Shown here: one piece after another, positions 1 to 4,482 of the stretch
Numbering within the stretch: position 1 is the stretch's first letter
Layout of the letters: the number at the start of each line of letters is the position of its first letter
From: an uncultured bacterium
GTDB lineage: Bacteria; Bacillota; Clostridia; Oscillospirales; Oscillospiraceae
Direction: 5' to 3'
NCBI GenBank assembly: GCA_949286295.1
Contig: CASECK010000073.1
Coordinates: 1-5,825 of the forward strand
Length of the DNA: 5,825 nt
Made by a program: the position numbers and the translations under genes
Notes under the pieces: generated by a model
Databases searched by the model: none
The model's input: the letters and a program-made list of their open reading frames with translations, nothing else
Told to the model about the DNA's origin: nothing

Positions 1-2
1 CC

Positions 3-188
3 TGGTATGAGATGATCTATTGTTGGCAGTTCCCCCTCTTCCGTCCCCTGTTGCGCCGATGGGAAACCCAGCCTCTCGTCCATGCTCCCTCCCTCCACCG
101 CTGCTACGCCTTGGCTCTGCGCCTGGCTAAGCTGCGGTACCTGCACAAAAAGAGTGGGGTAGTCCTTTTGCGGCTGCGCATGGGATAA
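3..188 (+). CDS. C-terminal fragment of an unrecognised protein
   Basis: An open frame enters from the left edge (first whole codon at position 3) and stops at TAA 186-188, giving 61 residues without a start. The fragment begins WYEMIYCWQF and ends VVLLRLRMG. It is rich in Leu, Arg and aromatic residues, with a basic tail. I recognise no domain, motif or clear membrane segment. The case for a real gene is that the frame is open from the edge and that a strong intrinsic terminator with its T-run in the + direction starts three bases after the stop. It converges on the minus-strand aminotransferase gene. With no upstream sequence the function cannot be named. Confidence 0.5.
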   Translation, partial: WYEMIYCWQFPLFRPLLRRWETQPLVHAPSLHRCYALALRLAKLRYLHKKSGVVLLRLRMG

Positions 189-190
189 CC

Positions 191-232
191 GAAGCCGCCC
201 GGATACAGAAATCTGTATCCGGGCGGCTTTTT
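191..232 (+). terminator. Strong intrinsic terminator between convergent genes
   Basis: A perfect 15-bp stem (194-208 with 213-227, GCCGCCCGGATACAG arm) has a 4-nt AAAT loop. The stem extends by two A-T pairs and is followed by TTTTTAT on the + strand. It therefore ends transcription of the gene stopping at 188. On the minus strand the same hairpin is preceded by A's but followed only by CTTCGGTTAT, so it may end the aminotransferase transcript less efficiently. No other terminator lies between the two convergent genes, so a shared bidirectional role is likely. Confidence 0.9.
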
Positions 233-247
233 ATCGGAAATTCAATC

Positions 248-1102
248 TTAGGTTTTTGGCTGCGTTTCACGCTGGAACTTTTCCAGATAGGCCCGCTGGA
301 GCAGCTGAAGGCGTTGGGGGTCCTTCCCGTCCACCGGGATTCCGTCAATGGACTCCACCCGCATACACAGGGCGCTGGAGCTGGTAACGATGGCCTCGTC
401 GGCATTCATCAGCTCCACCATGGAGAAAGGCCGCTCATCGGTGGGGATGCCGTGCTCCCGGGCCAGGGCCAGCAGGTGCTTGCGGGTGATGCCCGGCAGG
501 ATAAGCTCGTCGGTGGGCGCGGTGCGCAGCACCCCGTCCTTCAGGATGGAGATGTTGCTGTGGGCGCACTCGGTCACCCGGGAGCCCCGGTGGAGCACCG
601 CCTCGTCGCAGCCCTGCTCCACCGCCCGCTGGTTGGCCAGCACGCTGGGGATGAGGTTCAGGGTCTTGATGTTGCACAGCTTAAAGCGGTTGTCCTCCAG
701 AGAGATAAGCTTATAGGGCTTGTCCATGGACTTCATGGCGTGGGGCTTCACATAGGCCAGCAGGGTGGGCTCTACCCCCACGGGGAAGGGGTGGTTCCGG
801 GGCGCGACCCCCCGGGATACCTGCCAGTACAGGAAATGGACGGGGGACTCCTCGGCCGCGTCGATGACCTTTTGCAGCTCGGCCTTCACCTGCTCCCGCT
901 CCATTTTGAAGGGAATCTCCAGCAGCCGCAGGCTGTTGTACATCCGGTCCAGATGGTCGTCCAGGGCGAAGGGGACGCGGTTGGCCACGCAGGTGGCCTC
1001 GTAGATTCCGTCGCCAAAGTAGAGGGCCCGGTCCCCCATGGGGACCTTCATCTCCTCCAGCGGGCCGATTTCTCCATTATAATAGCCTACATTTTTCCAC
1101 AT
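248..1102 (-). CDS. dat: D-amino acid aminotransferase (class IV, PLP-dependent)
   Basis: A fold-type IV PLP aminotransferase of 284 residues, close to Bacillus D-amino acid transaminase, which interconverts D-alanine and D-glutamate with their 2-oxo acids in the cytosol, chiefly for peptidoglycan precursors. Numbered from the chosen ATG, visible features are DRALYFGDGIYE with the active-site Tyr34, HLDR with phosphate-binding Arg53, the catalytic PLP-lysine Lys146 in NIKTLNL, Glu178 in RVTE, and ITR and TSSS phosphate-cup motifs. The PRNH segment (Arg102, His104) matches the Arg98/His100 carboxylate trap of the Bacillus enzyme; this separates it from branched-chain aminotransferases and aminodeoxychorismate lyase. 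A GTG nine bases upstream (1111) is in frame, but its G is the last base of the AAGGAG site. ATG at 1102 sits 8 nt from that site and is preferred. It is second in an operon behind the PAP2 gene and probably translationally coupled to it. Confidence 0.92.
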   Translation of the reverse strand: MWKNVGYYNGEIGPLEEMKVPMGDRALYFGDGIYEATCVANRVPFALDDHLDRMYNSLRLLEIPFKMEREQVKAELQKVIDAAEESPVHFLYWQVSRGVAPRNHPFPVGVEPTLLAYVKPHAMKSMDKPYKLISLEDNRFKLCNIKTLNLIPSVLANQRAVEQGCDEAVLHRGSRVTECAHSNISILKDGVLRTAPTDELILPGITRKHLLALAREHGIPTDERPFSMVELMNADEAIVTSSSALCMRVESIDGIPVDGKDPQRLQLLQRAYLEKFQRETQPKT

Positions 1103-1110
1103 GGTCGTCA

Positions 1111-1116
1111 CTCCTT
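1111..1116 (-). promoter_or_regulatory. Shine-Dalgarno of dat, overlapping the upstream stop codon
   Basis: AAGGAG reads on the minus strand from 1116 to 1111. It is 8 nt from ATG 1102 and overlaps the TAA stop (1117-1115) of the PAP2 gene. It rules out the in-frame GTG at 1111, whose first base is part of the site. The overlap suggests that ribosomes finishing the PAP2 gene reinitiate on dat. Confidence 0.85.
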
Positions 1117-1666
1117 ATTTCATTCGTCCATCCAAGTTTCGCATTTTATGCTCCAGCAGCCAGGCGGCCGCCCAGGCACACACACTTCCGATGGCCGCCC
1201 CGGCCAGCACATCGGTGGGGTAGTGTACCCCCACGTACAACCGGGACAGCCCCATCATCACGGCCATCCCCAGCGCCGCCGCGCGGCCCCACCTCCAGGG
1301 CAGCGCCCGAGCCCAGCTCAGGCCCGCGGCAAAGGCGGCGCAGGTGTGGCCCGAGGGGAAGGAATGGGGGTCATCCTCGGCCACCAGGGGAATCAGGGGC
1401 AGGTCCAGCCAGGGCCTGGCCCGCTCCACCAGAGGTTTTACCGTCACATTGGTGACCAGCAGCCCCAGGGCCATGGCCGCCAGGGCCAGCGCGCCCGCCC
1501 GCCGGGTTGGCCGCCAGCACAGCATGAGCACAGACAGCACAATCCACAGCGCTCCGGCGTTGCCCAGCTGGGTATAAACGGATACCACGGGGTCCAGCCA
1601 GGGCTGGTGCAGCTGCTGGATGGCCAGCAGAAGCTGTCCGTCCAGCTGTAACAGGGTCTCAATCAT
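1115..1666 (-). CDS. PAP2-family membrane phosphatase
   Basis: A 183-residue integral membrane protein of the PAP2 (type 2 phosphatidic acid phosphatase) superfamily. All three signature motifs are present: KX6RP (Lys77 to Arg84-Pro85), PSGH (104-107, with catalytic-acid His107) and SRX5HX3D (Ser141-Arg142, nucleophile His148, Asp152). About five hydrophobic segments are visible, near residues 38-52, 56-76, 107-120, 127-145 and 152-171. Bacterial members of this size dephosphorylate lipid phosphates such as undecaprenyl diphosphate (BcrC/PgpB type) or phosphatidylglycerol phosphate; the sequence alone does not fix the substrate. Start ATG 1664-1666 is preceded by AGGAG about 7 nt upstream. 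It is first in a two-gene operon, followed directly by dat, and divergent from a glycosyltransferase. That context favours, but does not prove, recycling of the lipid carrier for cell-wall glycans. Confidence 0.92.
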   Translation of the reverse strand: MIETLLQLDGQLLLAIQQLHQPWLDPVVSVYTQLGNAGALWIVLSVLMLCWRPTRRAGALALAAMALGLLVTNVTVKPLVERARPWLDLPLIPLVAEDDPHSFPSGHTCAAFAAGLSWARALPWRWGRAAALGMAVMMGLSRLYVGVHYPTDVLAGAAIGSVCAWAAAWLLEHKMRNLDGRMK

Positions 1667-1684
1667 GGGCCGCTCCTCTCCGCT

Positions 1685-1726
1685 CCCGGGCAGGGGCGGC
1701 CCGGGTGCAGGGGGCGGCCTTCGCCC
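1685..1726 (-). other. GC-rich potential hairpins in the PAP2-dat leader
   Basis: The inferred leader of about 118 nt contains a 7-bp inverted repeat, CCCGGGC (1685-1691) with GCCCGGG (1699-1705) around a 7-nt loop, directly before the PAP2 Shine-Dalgarno region. A smaller 5-bp one, GGGCG (1712-1716) with CGCCC (1722-1726), lies further upstream. Neither is followed by a T-run in the minus direction, so neither is a terminator. In such GC-rich DNA these may be chance structures. I do not recognise a riboswitch or cis-regulatory RNA family. Confidence 0.3.
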
Positions 1727-1766
1727 GTCTCCTCCCCGGCCACGAAGCGCGGAAAATTCTCCCCGC

Positions 1767-1796
1767 TTGACGGCCCCGCCTTGCTGCCCTTATAAT
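1767..1796 (+). promoter_or_regulatory. Sigma-A-type promoter of the glycosyltransferase gene
   Basis: TTGACG (1767-1772), an 18-nt spacer and a perfect TATAAT (1791-1796). Transcription would start near 1803, leaving about 42 nt before the TTG start at 1845. This AT-rich patch stands out from its GC-rich surroundings. Confidence 0.8.
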
Positions 1797-1820
1797 AAGA
1801 AAAAAGCGCGAAAATGTCAA
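1792..1820 (-). promoter_or_regulatory. Sigma-A-type promoter of the PAP2-dat operon
   Basis: On the minus strand, a perfect TTGACA (1820-1815) is followed by a 17-nt spacer and TATTAT (1797-1792, five of six consensus bases). Transcription would start near 1785, giving a leader of about 118 nt before ATG 1666. Its -10 box overlaps the -10 box of the + strand promoter. Confidence 0.8.
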
Positions 1821-1830
1821 CGCAATTTTC

Positions 1831-1843
1831 GGGAGGTCCTCCC
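1831..1843 (+). promoter_or_regulatory. Palindromic Shine-Dalgarno site of the glycosyltransferase
   Basis: GGGAGGTCCTCCC is a perfect 6-bp inverted repeat about one T. It contains the ribosome-binding GGAGG (1832-1836), 8 nt before TTG 1845, and this placement decides the start. In RNA it could fold as GGGAG/CTCCC with a 3-nt loop, hiding the ribosome site. As DNA it is a symmetric site just downstream of the promoter. Confidence 0.65.
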
Positions 1844-1844
1844 T

Positions 1845-2933
1845 TTGAATCAGATTCTTTGTCTCTCCTGCCAGCCCTGGTCCCGGCTGCCCGGCCGGAC
1901 CCAGCAGCTGCTCTCCCGGATGCGGGAGGTGCAGATTTTGTTCTTCTCCCCCTCCCCCCGCGGCCGCCTCTTTTCCCCCCGCCAGGGGGGACTGAAGGTC
2001 CGCCCCAATGTGACGGCCTACACCCTGCCCCCCGTCCTGCTGCCCCTGGACGAGCGGCACGGCGGGCTGTTCCGGGCCCAACAGCGGAAGCTGGGGCAGT
2101 TCATCGCCGGCAAAGCCGCCCAGCACCGCTTTCACGCCCCTCTGCTGTGGACCACCAGCCCTGAGCACGTCCACCTGCTGGACCACCTGGACTATGACGG
2201 CCTGGTGTACGACTGCGACCAGGAGTGGGACCAGTTCCCGCCCCAGTGGGAGGGCAGCCTGGCCGGGGCCGCGGATGTGGTCTTTGCCGCCTCCCCCCTG
2301 CTGGCCGACCGGCTGTCCCCCTGCAGCGCCAACATTGTGCTGCTGCCCAACGGGCTGAACCTGCCCCTCTTCGCCCCCGGCTCCGCCGCCCGGCCTGACC
2401 CCCTGCCCCAGGTCCGGGGGCCCGTCCTCGGCTGGTCGGGGACCATCTGGTCCGACCTTGACCTGTCCCCGGTGCTGTACGCCGCCCTGGACCGCCCTGA
2501 CTGGACCTTCGTGCTGCTGGGCCGGCGGGAGAAGAACCGCTTCCTGTCCCGGCTGAAAAAGCTGGACAACGTGGTCATCCCCGGCCCCAGGCCGGCCAAC
2601 GAGGTGCCCGACTGGCTGTACCGCTGCGATGTGCTGCTGGAGCTGCTGCGGGACCAGCGGCCCTATGACGACGTGGTCTCCCCCAGAATGTACGAGTACC
2701 TTGCCACCGGCAAGCCGGTGGTGTCCATGCTGTGGCCCGACCAGGTGGAGCGCTTCCCGGACGTGGTATACTCCGCCAAGGACATGGAGGAGTTTCTCAC
2801 CCTGTGCCGCCACGCCCTGGAGGAGGCCCCCGGCTTCGCCTGCCAGCGCCGCCGGGAGCACGCCGCCAGCGCCGCATGGCCGGCCAGGGTGGAGACCCTG
2901 ACCCGAATCCTGGTCACCGCCGGGCTGCTGTGA
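1845..2933 (+). CDS. GT-B-type glycosyltransferase (TuaH-like)
   Basis: A cytosolic glycosyltransferase of 362 residues that moves a sugar from a nucleotide-activated donor; donor and acceptor are not readable from the sequence. It resembles the TuaH-like group of GT-B enzymes linked to teichuronic acid and surface polysaccharides. Landmarks numbered from the TTG: N-terminal strand NQILCLSCQPWS (2-13); LLWTTSPEH (100-107); GLVYDCDQEWDQFP (119-132), the aspartate-rich loop typical of the group; LPNGL (167-171); VLGWSGTIW (194-202) opening the donor domain; and SPRMYEYLATGKPVVS (279-294), the donor-binding helix corresponding to the EX7E region of GT4-like enzymes. There is no signal peptide or membrane segment. 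The frame stays open upstream to about 1620, but that part is antisense to the PAP2 gene. TTG 1845 follows GGAGG with 8-nt spacing and precedes the first strand of the fold; the next ATG (1920) would remove that strand. No other polysaccharide gene adjoins it on this strand, so it appears to be a single-gene unit. Confidence 0.85.
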   Translation: MNQILCLSCQPWSRLPGRTQQLLSRMREVQILFFSPSPRGRLFSPRQGGLKVRPNVTAYTLPPVLLPLDERHGGLFRAQQRKLGQFIAGKAAQHRFHAPLLWTTSPEHVHLLDHLDYDGLVYDCDQEWDQFPPQWEGSLAGAADVVFAASPLLADRLSPCSANIVLLPNGLNLPLFAPGSAARPDPLPQVRGPVLGWSGTIWSDLDLSPVLYAALDRPDWTFVLLGRREKNRFLSRLKKLDNVVIPGPRPANEVPDWLYRCDVLLELLRDQRPYDDVVSPRMYEYLATGKPVVSMLWPDQVERFPDVVYSAKDMEEFLTLCRHALEEAPGFACQRRREHAASAAWPARVETLTRILVTAGLL

Positions 2934-2935
2934 GC

Positions 2936-2974
2936 AGGCGGCGCACAACTTTTCCGCCGCCTTCCGCCGCTTTT
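2936..2974 (+). terminator. Candidate terminator after the glycosyltransferase
   Basis: Three bases after the stop, AGGCGGCG (2936-2943) can pair with CGCCGCCT (2955-2962) around an 11-nt loop. Alternatively GCGGCG (2938-2943) pairs with CGCCGC (2965-2970), which is followed by TTTTCTTG. The alternative puts the T-run right after the stem but has only 6 bp and a long loop. Termination here is plausible but weaker than at 191-232. Confidence 0.45.
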
Positions 2975-2984
2975 CTTGTACAAG
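2975..2984. repeat. Perfect 10-bp palindrome CTTGTACAAG
   Basis: A perfect inverted repeat without spacer, about 43 bp upstream of the -35 box of the purine promoter. It could be an operator half or whole site, or chance. I do not match it to a known regulator. Confidence 0.3.
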
Positions 2985-3017
2985 CATACGAAATTCCCGC
3001 CCGGACATAACATTCCC

Positions 3018-3046
3018 TTGCAAAGACTCGGTTTTTTCGATACAAT
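3018..3046 (+). promoter_or_regulatory. Promoter of the pur operon
   Basis: TTGCAA (3018-3023), a 17-nt spacer and TACAAT (3041-3046, five of six consensus bases), followed by AAAA. It is AT-rich within GC-rich DNA and is the only good candidate between the glycosyltransferase and purE. Transcription would start near 3053, giving a leader of about 164 nt before purE. I see neither a purine riboswitch core nor a clear PurBox near it. Confidence 0.7.
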
Positions 3047-3077
3047 AAAATCCTGATTTTGGGAAGGGGGTTCTGGT

Positions 3078-3152
3078 ATGCGCTTTGTCCAGCTTTTCCG
3101 CCGGCGCCGCGCCCTGCTCCACGGCCCCACTGTGCCCAGAGTCAAACGCTGA
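3078..3152 (+). CDS. Possible 24-residue leader peptide upstream of purE
   Basis: A short open frame, ATG 3078 to TGA 3150-3152, lies wholly inside the inferred purE leader. A purine-rich GGAAGGGGG (3062-3070) sits 7 nt before the ATG and is a reasonable ribosome site. The peptide begins MRFVQLFRRRR and ends PRVKR, so it is very basic with four consecutive arginines. It stops 7 nt before the 5' arm of an attenuator-like hairpin, the usual layout of a regulatory leader peptide. It resembles no family I know, and at 24 codons a chance frame is quite possible. Conservation in relatives would decide. Confidence 0.4.
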   Translation: MRFVQLFRRRRALLHGPTVPRVKR

Positions 3153-3159
3153 AACTGCC

Positions 3160-3199
3160 TCAGGCTGTCTGTACCCTCAGATGGCCTGAAACTTTTTTT
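3160..3199 (+). terminator. Attenuator-like terminator in the purE leader
   Basis: TCAGGCTGTC (3160-3169) pairs over 10 bp, including two G-U pairs, with GATGGCCTGA (3180-3189) around a 10-nt loop. AAC and then seven T's (3193-3199) follow. The T-run ends only three bases before the purE Shine-Dalgarno, and no promoter lies between. Any transcript from the 3018-3046 promoter must read through it to express purE, so conditional termination is the natural reading. It could also stop leftover read-through from the glycosyltransferase gene. The 3-nt gap before the T-run makes it less than ideal. Confidence 0.6.
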
Positions 3200-3202
3200 C
3201 AA

Positions 3203-3208
3203 AAGGAG
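3203..3208 (+). promoter_or_regulatory. Shine-Dalgarno deciding the purE TTG start
   Basis: AAGGAG ends at 3208, which is also the first base of an in-frame GTG (3208-3210). That GTG cannot be used with this site. TTG 3217 lies 8 nt downstream, the same spacing as in dat and the glycosyltransferase, and gives the usual N-terminus KKVAVIMGSDSDW. Confidence 0.85.
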
Positions 3209-3216
3209 TGAGCATT

Positions 3217-3630
3217 TTGAAAAAAGTAGCCGTCATCATGGGCTCGGACAGCGACTGGCCCGTGGTCAAGGGGGCCTGTGAGCAGCTCGAGGCCTTCGGC
3301 ATCCCCTTTGAGGCCCACATCCTCAGCGCCCACCGCACCCCCGCCGCCGCGGCGCAGATGAGCACGCCAAAGCCCACCCTGCCCGTCATCGGCATCCCCA
3401 TGAAGGGGGGCGTCATGGACGGGCTGGACGCCCTGCTGGCCACCGTGCAGATGCCCAGCGGAATCCCGGTGGCCACCGTGGCCATCATCGGGGCCAAAAA
3501 CGCCGCTGTGCTGGCCGCCCAGATTCTGGCCGTCAGCGACGACGCCCTGGCCGCCCGGCTGGACCAGGCCCGGGAGGAGATGGCCCGGCAGATTGCCAGC
3601 AAGGAGCAGAAGCTCCAGGCCGGACTGTAA
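3217..3630 (+). CDS. purE: PurE, internally shortened (N5-CAIR mutase / AIR carboxylase)
   Basis: PurE forms carboxyaminoimidazole ribotide (CAIR) in de novo purine synthesis, in the cytosol as an octamer. From the TTG start this protein is 137 residues, whereas PurE proteins are usually about 160-170. GSDSDW (9-14), SAHRTP with the catalytic-type His39 (37-42), LPVIGIP (55-61), GLDALLATVQMP (69-80) and GAKNAAVLAAQIL (92-104) are all well preserved. Between SAHRTP and LPVIG, about 25 residues are missing compared with E. coli PurE. The lost stretch should contain the glycine/alanine-rich AAHLxG loop that lines the nucleotide site; in its place stands AAAAQMSTPKPT. The frame is intact on both sides, so this is an in-frame deletion, a natural variant or an assembly error. 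Activity is doubtful. It is first in an operon with purC and a purF-like gene; no purK is visible in the window. Confidence 0.85.
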   Translation: MKKVAVIMGSDSDWPVVKGACEQLEAFGIPFEAHILSAHRTPAAAAQMSTPKPTLPVIGIPMKGGVMDGLDALLATVQMPSGIPVATVAIIGAKNAAVLAAQILAVSDDALAARLDQAREEMARQIASKEQKLQAGL

Positions 3631-3633
3631 GCG

Positions 3634-3662
3634 CCCCACCCGTCCCACCGTCCCCACCACCC
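3634..3662. other. C-rich, G-poor purE-purC spacer tract
   Basis: Five C-runs of three or four (3634-3637, 3639-3641, 3644-3646, 3652-3655, 3660-3662) have only two G's between them. The minus strand therefore has five G-runs with loops of 1-5 nt, fitting the canonical G-quadruplex pattern. The RNA is C-rich and unstructured, as in Rho utilisation (rut) sites. This is the bulk of the 63-nt spacer, which ends with the purC ribosome site. Confidence 0.5.
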
Positions 3663-3693
3663 ACCACAACTATATTTACGGAGGAATGTCATC

Positions 3694-4380
3694 ATGGAAA
3701 AGAAGCTTGTGTACACCGGTAAGACCAAGAACGTTTACGCCCTGGACAACGGCAACTATCTGCTGAAGTTCAAGGACGACTGCACCGGCAAGGACGGCGT
3801 GTTCGATCCCGGCGAGAACTCCGTGGGCCTGACCATCGACGGCGTGGGTGACGTGAACCTGCGGATGTCCGTGTACTTCTTCGAGAAGATCAACGCCGCC
3901 GGCATCCCCACCCACTATGTCCGCGCCGACCTGGCCGACACCACCATGGAGGTCAAGCCCGCCAAGGTGTTCGGCCACGGGCTGGAGGTCATCTGCCGGC
4001 ACAAGGCGGTGGGCAGCTTCATCCGCCGCTACGGCGAGTATATCGCCGAGGGCGCCGACCTGCCCGCCTATGTGGAGACCACCTTTAAGAATGACGCGCT
4101 GGGCGACCCCCTGGTCACCAAGGACGGCCTGGTGGCCCTGGGCGTGATGACCGGAGCGCAGTACGACGCCATCAAGGAGGAGACCCAGAAGATCACCCAG
4201 ATTGTGGCCGACGATTTGAAGGCCAAGGGCATGGTCCTGTACGACATCAAGTTTGAGTTCGGCTATGACGCCAACGGCAATGTGATGCTCATCGACGAGG
4301 TGGCCTCCGGCAATATGCGGGTCTATAAGGACGGCAAATACATCGACCCCATGACCCTGTCCAAGCTGTTTTTCGCGTAA
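3694..4380 (+). CDS. purC: SAICAR synthase (phosphoribosylaminoimidazole-succinocarboxamide synthase)
   Basis: PurC condenses CAIR, the PurE product, with aspartate using ATP to give SAICAR, the eighth step of de novo purine synthesis in the cytosol. The 228-residue protein is near the usual length of about 235 for bacterial stand-alone PurC and looks complete. Landmarks: YTGKTKNVY (7-15) of the nucleotide-binding N-terminal lobe; LKFKDDCT (24-31); ICRHKAVGSFIRRYGEY (100-116), the family's conserved substrate-binding segment; DIKFEFGYD (184-192) and LIDEVASGNMR (199-209), holding the acidic metal-binding and catalytic residues. ATG 3694 follows GGAGG (3680-3684) with 9-nt spacing. It lies 63 nt after purE and 102 nt before the purF-like gene, in the same direction and clearly one transcription unit. 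Nothing looks broken, in contrast to its neighbours. Confidence 0.96.
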   Translation: MEKKLVYTGKTKNVYALDNGNYLLKFKDDCTGKDGVFDPGENSVGLTIDGVGDVNLRMSVYFFEKINAAGIPTHYVRADLADTTMEVKPAKVFGHGLEVICRHKAVGSFIRRYGEYIAEGADLPAYVETTFKNDALGDPLVTKDGLVALGVMTGAQYDAIKEETQKITQIVADDLKAKGMVLYDIKFEFGYDANGNVMLIDEVASGNMRVYKDGKYIDPMTLSKLFFA

Positions 4381-4390
4381 AGCGTCCCTT

Positions 4391-4453
4391 GACCCAGGCC
4401 GCGGCGCGCCGGACGGACGGCGGCCCCGGCAGGGTCCTGGCGGCCTTTGGCCG
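4391..4453 (+). other. GC-rich foldable spacer between purC and purF
   Basis: GACCC (4391-4395) can pair with GGGTC (4432-4436), enclosing GGCCGC (4397-4402) with GCGGCC (4420-4425). A second small hairpin, CGGCC-TTT-GGCCG (4441-4453), follows. There is no T-run, so it is not an intrinsic terminator. Such a structure may tune mRNA processing or relative expression of purC and purF, or may reflect base composition. The purF Shine-Dalgarno lies just beyond, at 4466-4471. Confidence 0.4.
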
Positions 4454-4482
4454 GCACCATTGACGAAGGAGTTACAGACGAA

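Noticed and set aside
127..405. Minus-strand frame of 92 codons at the left end
   Set aside because: It spans the terminator and the C-terminal coding part of dat in another frame, with no motif and no ribosome site.
314..1651. Long + strand open frame across dat and the PAP2 gene
   Set aside because: It is antisense to two clearly recognisable genes and its translation is low-complexity Gly/Gln/His/Pro sequence, a product of GC-rich codon use.
1620..1844. Upstream extension of the glycosyltransferase frame to an ATG at 1620
   Set aside because: It runs antisense through the start of the PAP2 gene and through both promoters, and has no ribosome site. TTG 1845 has a well-placed GGAGG and starts at the first strand of the fold.
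1814..2164. Alternative + strand frame starting at ATG 1814
   Set aside because: It lacks a proper ribosome site, is Pro/Ala-rich and is out of frame with the recognisable glycosyltransferase motifs it overlaps.
1659..3122. Minus-strand open frame of 487 codons over the glycosyltransferase
   Set aside because: It mirrors the glycosyltransferase, is Gly/Gln/Val-rich, has no family motif and crosses promoters and terminators.
3208..3216. GTG 3208 as the purE start
   Set aside because: Its first base is the last base of AAGGAG, leaving no spacing. TTG 3217 has 8 nt and the family-typical N-terminus.
2934..3216. Purine riboswitch or PurR box before purE
   Set aside because: I looked for the conserved purine-aptamer core and for paired CGAA/TTCG-type boxes and found no convincing match. 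CGAAATTCCCG at 2989-2999 is only a loose resemblance.
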